Source of the DNA: G964291335 sp964291335
GTDB lineage: Bacteria > Chloroflexota > Dehalococcoidia > Lucifugimonadales > UBA3495
DNA: 64,000 bases
Direction of reading: 5' to 3'
Assembly (NCBI GenBank): GCA_964291335.2
Contig: OZ219748.1
Span: forward strand, 496,001-560,000
Below the pieces are notes generated by a model. It saw only the letters and a program-made list of their open reading frames with translations. It did not search any database and was not told where the DNA came from. Position numbers and translations under genes: made by a program. Below, piece after piece: positions 61,033 to 64,000 of this stretch; position 1 is the stretch's first letter; each line of letters opens with the position of its first letter.

Positions 61033-61896
61033 ATGTCTTCTCTGAACCATGATTTGTCCCATCTGTCTGTGCTGGCCTTGTTTGCCCACCCGGACGACGA
61101 GGGGTTCGGCAGCGGCGGCACGCTGGCTATGCTGGCAAGGGGCGGCGCCCGGGTTACCCTGGTGTGCGCCACCAATGGCGACGTGGGGGAAATCAGCGAC
61201 CCGGCCCTGGCTGCGCCGGAAAACCTGGGCCAGGTGCGGCAGGAAGAGCTGCGGCGGGCCATGGCTGTAACCGGGGTAACCGACGTCCGTTTTCTTAATT
61301 ACCGGGACTCTGGTATGGCCGGCACCGCCGACAATGAACACCCCGAAAGCCTGCATCAAGCTGACCCGACGTCGGCAACTGAACGAATCGTGCGTATCAT
61401 CCGCCAGGTGCAGCCCCGGGTCGTCATTACCCACGACCCTTCCGGCGGCTACGGCCACCCGGACCATCAGGCGGTGTGCCGCCACAGCACCGCCGCCTTT
61501 CAGCAAGCGGGAAGCGCCGACGCCTACCCGGAGCATTTTGCCGGCGGGCTGACGGCATGGGCCCCGGAGTTGCTCTATTACGTTTGCTTCCCGCGCCGCA
61601 ATTTCCAGCGGCTTTGGCGCAAGATGCAGGAAATGAATATTGCCCCGCCCTTCGCCAGCCAGGACCTTGACCAGGTAGGAACGCCCGACGATGAAGTAAC
61701 AACAACTCTGGATGTGACGGCTTACGTGGATACCAAGATTGAATCGCTGAACTGCCACCAAACCCAGCTGGATCCCAATGGCCCTTTCGCCCAGTTGCCC
61801 GAAGTGGTAACCTGGGAGATTATGAGTACCGAATACTATACCCTGGCCAGGCCGGTCGGCGCCGGCCCGGAACAAGACCTGCTGGCCCAGCTATGA
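61033..61896 (+). CDS. PIG-L (LmbE-like) deacetylase
   Basis: 287 residues from ATG 61033 after GGAGCC. The zinc site is AHPDDE (18-23) and the later HPDH in GGYGHPDHQAV. PIG-L enzymes remove acetyl groups from N-acetylglucosaminyl-lipids, mycothiol precursors and other N-acyl amides. It lies between hyuA (39 bp before) and hyuB (76 bp after) on the same strand, so a shared pathway with the hydantoinase is likely. Confidence 0.9.
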   Translation: MSSLNHDLSHLSVLALFAHPDDEGFGSGGTLAMLARGGARVTLVCATNGDVGEISDPALAAPENLGQVRQEELRRAMAVTGVTDVRFLNYRDSGMAGTADNEHPESLHQADPTSATERIVRIIRQVQPRVVITHDPSGGYGHPDHQAVCRHSTAAFQQAGSADAYPEHFAGGLTAWAPELLYYVCFPRRNFQRLWRKMQEMNIAPPFASQDLDQVGTPDDEVTTTLDVTAYVDTKIESLNCHQTQLDPNGPFAQLPEVVTWEIMSTEYYTLARPVGAGPEQDLLAQL

Positions 61897-61971
61897 CCGA
61901 AAGCCGAGCAGATTGCAGCGGATGGTTGTCCAGTAAAAACCGGAAATTCACCCCGAAAAGGCAAATGCAGT

Positions 61972-63564
61972 ATGGCGGTTGACCCCATAAGCCTGGAAGT
62001 TTTCAAGAATATGTTCATCTCCGTTTCAGAGGAGATGGGAGTGGCCCTGCTGCGGACCGCTTACTCGCCCAATATCAAGGAACGGCGCGACTTCTCCTGC
62101 GCTATCTTCGACCCGTCCGGTCAGATGGTGGCCCAGGCAGCCCACCAACCGGTGCACCTGGGAGCTATGCCGGCATCGGTTAAGGCCGCCCTGGATACCT
62201 TTCCCAATTCCCTGCGCCCCGGCGATATGGTGATTCTGAACGACCCTTACCTGGGCGGCACTCACCTGCCCGACATCACTCTGGTGGCCCCCGTCTTTTT
62301 CGAGGAAAAAGGGGAAGGGAAACAACTGGTTGGCTTTATTTCCAACCGGGGCCACCACGCCGACGTGGGCGGCATGACGCCAGGTTCCCTGCCCTTGTCC
62401 ACTGAGTTGTACCAGGAAGGCCTGATATTGCCGCCCATCAAATTGGCTAGAGGCGGGCGGCTTAACCGGGAAGTCGTTCAGCTGATTTGCCGCAACTCCC
62501 GAACTCCGCAGGAACGGCAAGGCGACCTGACAGCTCAAATCGCCTCCATTCGGGTAGGCGAACAACGCCTTAAGGAAGTGGTAGAGCGTTATGGCATAAC
62601 GGAAACGCTGGAACATATGGCCGCCCTGTTAGACTACTCGGAGCGGGTTACCCGTCAGGCCATCGCCCGCATTCCCGATGGCGTGTACCAGGTAGTTGAT
62701 TACATGGACGACGACGGCCTGACCGGGGAGCCGGTGCCGGTCGCCGTATCCATTGCCATCGCCAACGACGAGATGACCATTGACTTCACGGGCACTTCGC
62801 CACAAAGGGCCGGCTGCATCAACGCCCCCCAGGCGGTTACCGTGTCCGCCAGCCTGTATATGGTGCGCTGCGTAGTGGGTGACCAGGCGCCGGCCAACCA
62901 GGGCTGCCTGCGACCGGTTAAAATCATCACTCCGCTTGGAACCCTGGTAAACCCCGAACCCCAGCGGGGGGTAGCCGGCGGCAACGTAGAAACCTCCCAG
63001 CGGATTACCGACGTGCTGCTGACCGCCATGGCCCAGGCCCTGCCGGAGCTGATTCCAGCCGCCAGCCAGGGCACCATGAATAACCTGCTCATCGGCGGGC
63101 ATGACCTGGAGCGGAACCGTCCCTTTGTCTATTACGAAACCATTGGCGGCGGCATGGGCGCCCGACCGGCGAAAGACGGCATTTCCGGCATCCATACCCA
63201 CATGACCAACACGATGAATACCCCCATTGAAGCGCTGGAGTTTGCCTTTCCCCTGCGCTTGAAGCGGTATGCGCTGCGCCGCGGCTCCGGGGGCGCCGGC
63301 CAGCGTCAGGGCGGTGATGGCCTGGTGCGCGACGTCGAGTTCCTCAGTCCGGCACGCGTTACCATCCTGTCGGAAAGGCGCAAGTTTCACCCGCCGGGTT
63401 CCCACGGCGGCCACCAAGGGCAGCCCGGCGAGAACGTACTGCTTAAAGGGGGGTACGAAGAGGTTCAGTTGGCTGGCAAGGAAACCCTGGATGTGGAACC
63501 CGGCGATATACTCAGTATTCGCACTCCCGGCGGCGGCGGTTGGGGCCAGCCGGCTGCCGAATAG
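61972..63564 (+). CDS. hyuB: Hydantoinase/oxoprolinase subunit B (HyuB-type)
   Basis: 530 residues from ATG 61972. HyuB-type subunits show the N-terminal SLEVFKNMFISVSEEMGVALLRTAYS, then LNDPYLGGTHLPDI with conserved metal-binding residues, the FISNRGHHADVGGMTPGS segment, and the C-terminal AVGGQRQGGDGLVRDVEF-like region. It pairs with the HyuA-type protein above. The end has a short basic tail and then the window's last gene on the other strand. Confidence 0.9.
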   Translation: MAVDPISLEVFKNMFISVSEEMGVALLRTAYSPNIKERRDFSCAIFDPSGQMVAQAAHQPVHLGAMPASVKAALDTFPNSLRPGDMVILNDPYLGGTHLPDITLVAPVFFEEKGEGKQLVGFISNRGHHADVGGMTPGSLPLSTELYQEGLILPPIKLARGGRLNREVVQLICRNSRTPQERQGDLTAQIASIRVGEQRLKEVVERYGITETLEHMAALLDYSERVTRQAIARIPDGVYQVVDYMDDDGLTGEPVPVAVSIAIANDEMTIDFTGTSPQRAGCINAPQAVTVSASLYMVRCVVGDQAPANQGCLRPVKIITPLGTLVNPEPQRGVAGGNVETSQRITDVLLTAMAQALPELIPAASQGTMNNLLIGGHDLERNRPFVYYETIGGGMGARPAKDGISGIHTHMTNTMNTPIEALEFAFPLRLKRYALRRGSGGAGQRQGGDGLVRDVEFLSPARVTILSERRKFHPPGSHGGHQGQPGENVLLKGGYEEVQLAGKETLDVEPGDILSIRTPGGGGWGQPAAE

Positions 63565-63634
63565 CAGAGGCCAGCCGGAAGGGAACCGCCAAAGTGATGG
63601 TCAGACCCCGGAAACACCGGCGTCCCATTCCCGC

Positions 63635-64000
63635 TTACAGCCCGGAAGGGTCTTTCCCGGCCCTGGAACCGGCAGCCCCCGGAAGGGGTACGCCCAGTAC
63701 CGAGCTTTCTGCCAGCGCAACCAGGCGGGTCGGCAGGATGGCGTTAGCCAGCCCGGCTGTCTGAACTTCCGGCGGACAATGGACCCGAATGTAATTGTCG
63801 GTAAGCCCACGCCGGGCGTTCATCCTTCCCCCATGCCGTGGGGGTTCCCAAAGCGTCGGCCGGGTTTGCCCTAACTGATTCTGGCGAAACCGCGCAAAGC
63901 TCCGGCGGGCCACTTCCAGCATCCGAGCCATTCTTTCCCTCTTGACTGCCTCCGATACCGGGGCGTTCAGGTATGCCGCCGCGGTGCCTGGCCGTTTCGA
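63635..64000 (-). CDS. MtaB-like tRNA methylthiotransferase, C-terminal part (runs off the right edge)
   Basis: The reverse strand is open from the edge to a stop at 63635. The encoded end starts SKRPGTAAAY at the edge, as in the radical-SAM methylthiotransferases MiaB and MtaB, then a basic helix and a TRAM-like beta domain with PTLWEPPRHGG and GLTDNYIRVHCPPE. The GLTDNYIRV motif fits MtaB, which makes ms2t6A37 in tRNA. The radical-SAM core is outside the window. The last residues form a Gly/Ala-rich tail. Confidence 0.75.
   Translation of the reverse strand, partial: SKRPGTAAAYLNAPVSEAVKRERMARMLEVARRSFARFRQNQLGQTRPTLWEPPRHGGRMNARRGLTDNYIRVHCPPEVQTAGLANAILPTRLVALAESSVLGVPLPGAAGSRAGKDPSGL

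Overview
The window is a GC-rich, gene-dense bacterial chromosome segment, almost certainly Chloroflexota and probably near Dehalococcoidia/SAR202. The signs are F420 biosynthesis (CofE), a UbiD-UbiA-UbiX-MenG set typical of late futalosine-type menaquinone synthesis, a nickel superoxide dismutase, HyuA/HyuB hydantoinases, MmgE/PrpD, an acVLRF1-like peptidyl-tRNA hydrolase, many MFS carriers, and several membrane proteins with N-terminal zinc ribbons. The lineage is inferred from gene content, not from a search. There is no phage, insertion sequence or CRISPR array; this is ordinary chromosome with several unusual genes.

Layout. 1-4.6 kb: a truncated PQQ-type propeller, tRNA-Glu, a dienelactone hydrolase, a jelly-roll protein and an NHL-repeat thioredoxin-fold protein whose CxxC motif is read through an in-frame TGA (a selenoprotein). 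4.6-11.3 kb (minus): prmC, prfA, menG, ubiX, ubiA, ubiD and a zinc-ribbon protein. 11.8-18 kb: MFS carriers, a degenerate type II dehydroquinase, a glutamate-1-semialdehyde-aminomutase-like enzyme and DNA polymerase IV. 18-21 kb: cofE diverging from a PduO adenosyltransferase, then hisH and hisA. 21-24.7 kb: GNAT, Nudix, a MoaD-like protein with a tail, a CoxM-CoxS pair without CoxL behind an operator-like palindrome, and RidA.

24.8-34 kb: a zinc-ribbon GT-C glycosyltransferase, a CocE-type hydrolase, a small HTH protein and an oligopeptide-type ABC operon without ATPases. 34.5-38 kb: mutS2 behind a Vms1/acVLRF1-like gene, a plausible ribosome-rescue pair. 38-51 kb: an MFS carrier with an enoyl-CoA hydratase, a tldD-CBS-tldE cluster, malic enzyme overlapping an 11-residue-repeat coiled-coil gene, a RibD-like reductase, an RDD protein, ilvD and an AI-2E family permease.

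51-64 kb: nickel SOD with a foldable leader, small conserved proteins, fumC, an MmgE/PrpD protein, dnaN, an AlaX-type editing protein, a hyuA / PIG-L deacetylase / hyuB cluster, and the 3' end of an MtaB-like tRNA methylthiotransferase running off the right edge.

The strongest observations are the NHL selenoprotein with its predicted bSECIS hairpin, the acVLRF1-MutS2 pair, the MoaD-like protein with a tail after Gly-Gly, the dehydroquinase lacking its catalytic Tyr and Arg, and the promoter-embedded palindrome before the orphan molybdenum-hydroxylase subunits. Start sites were often chosen by Shine-Dalgarno sequence; several genes use TTG or GTG.
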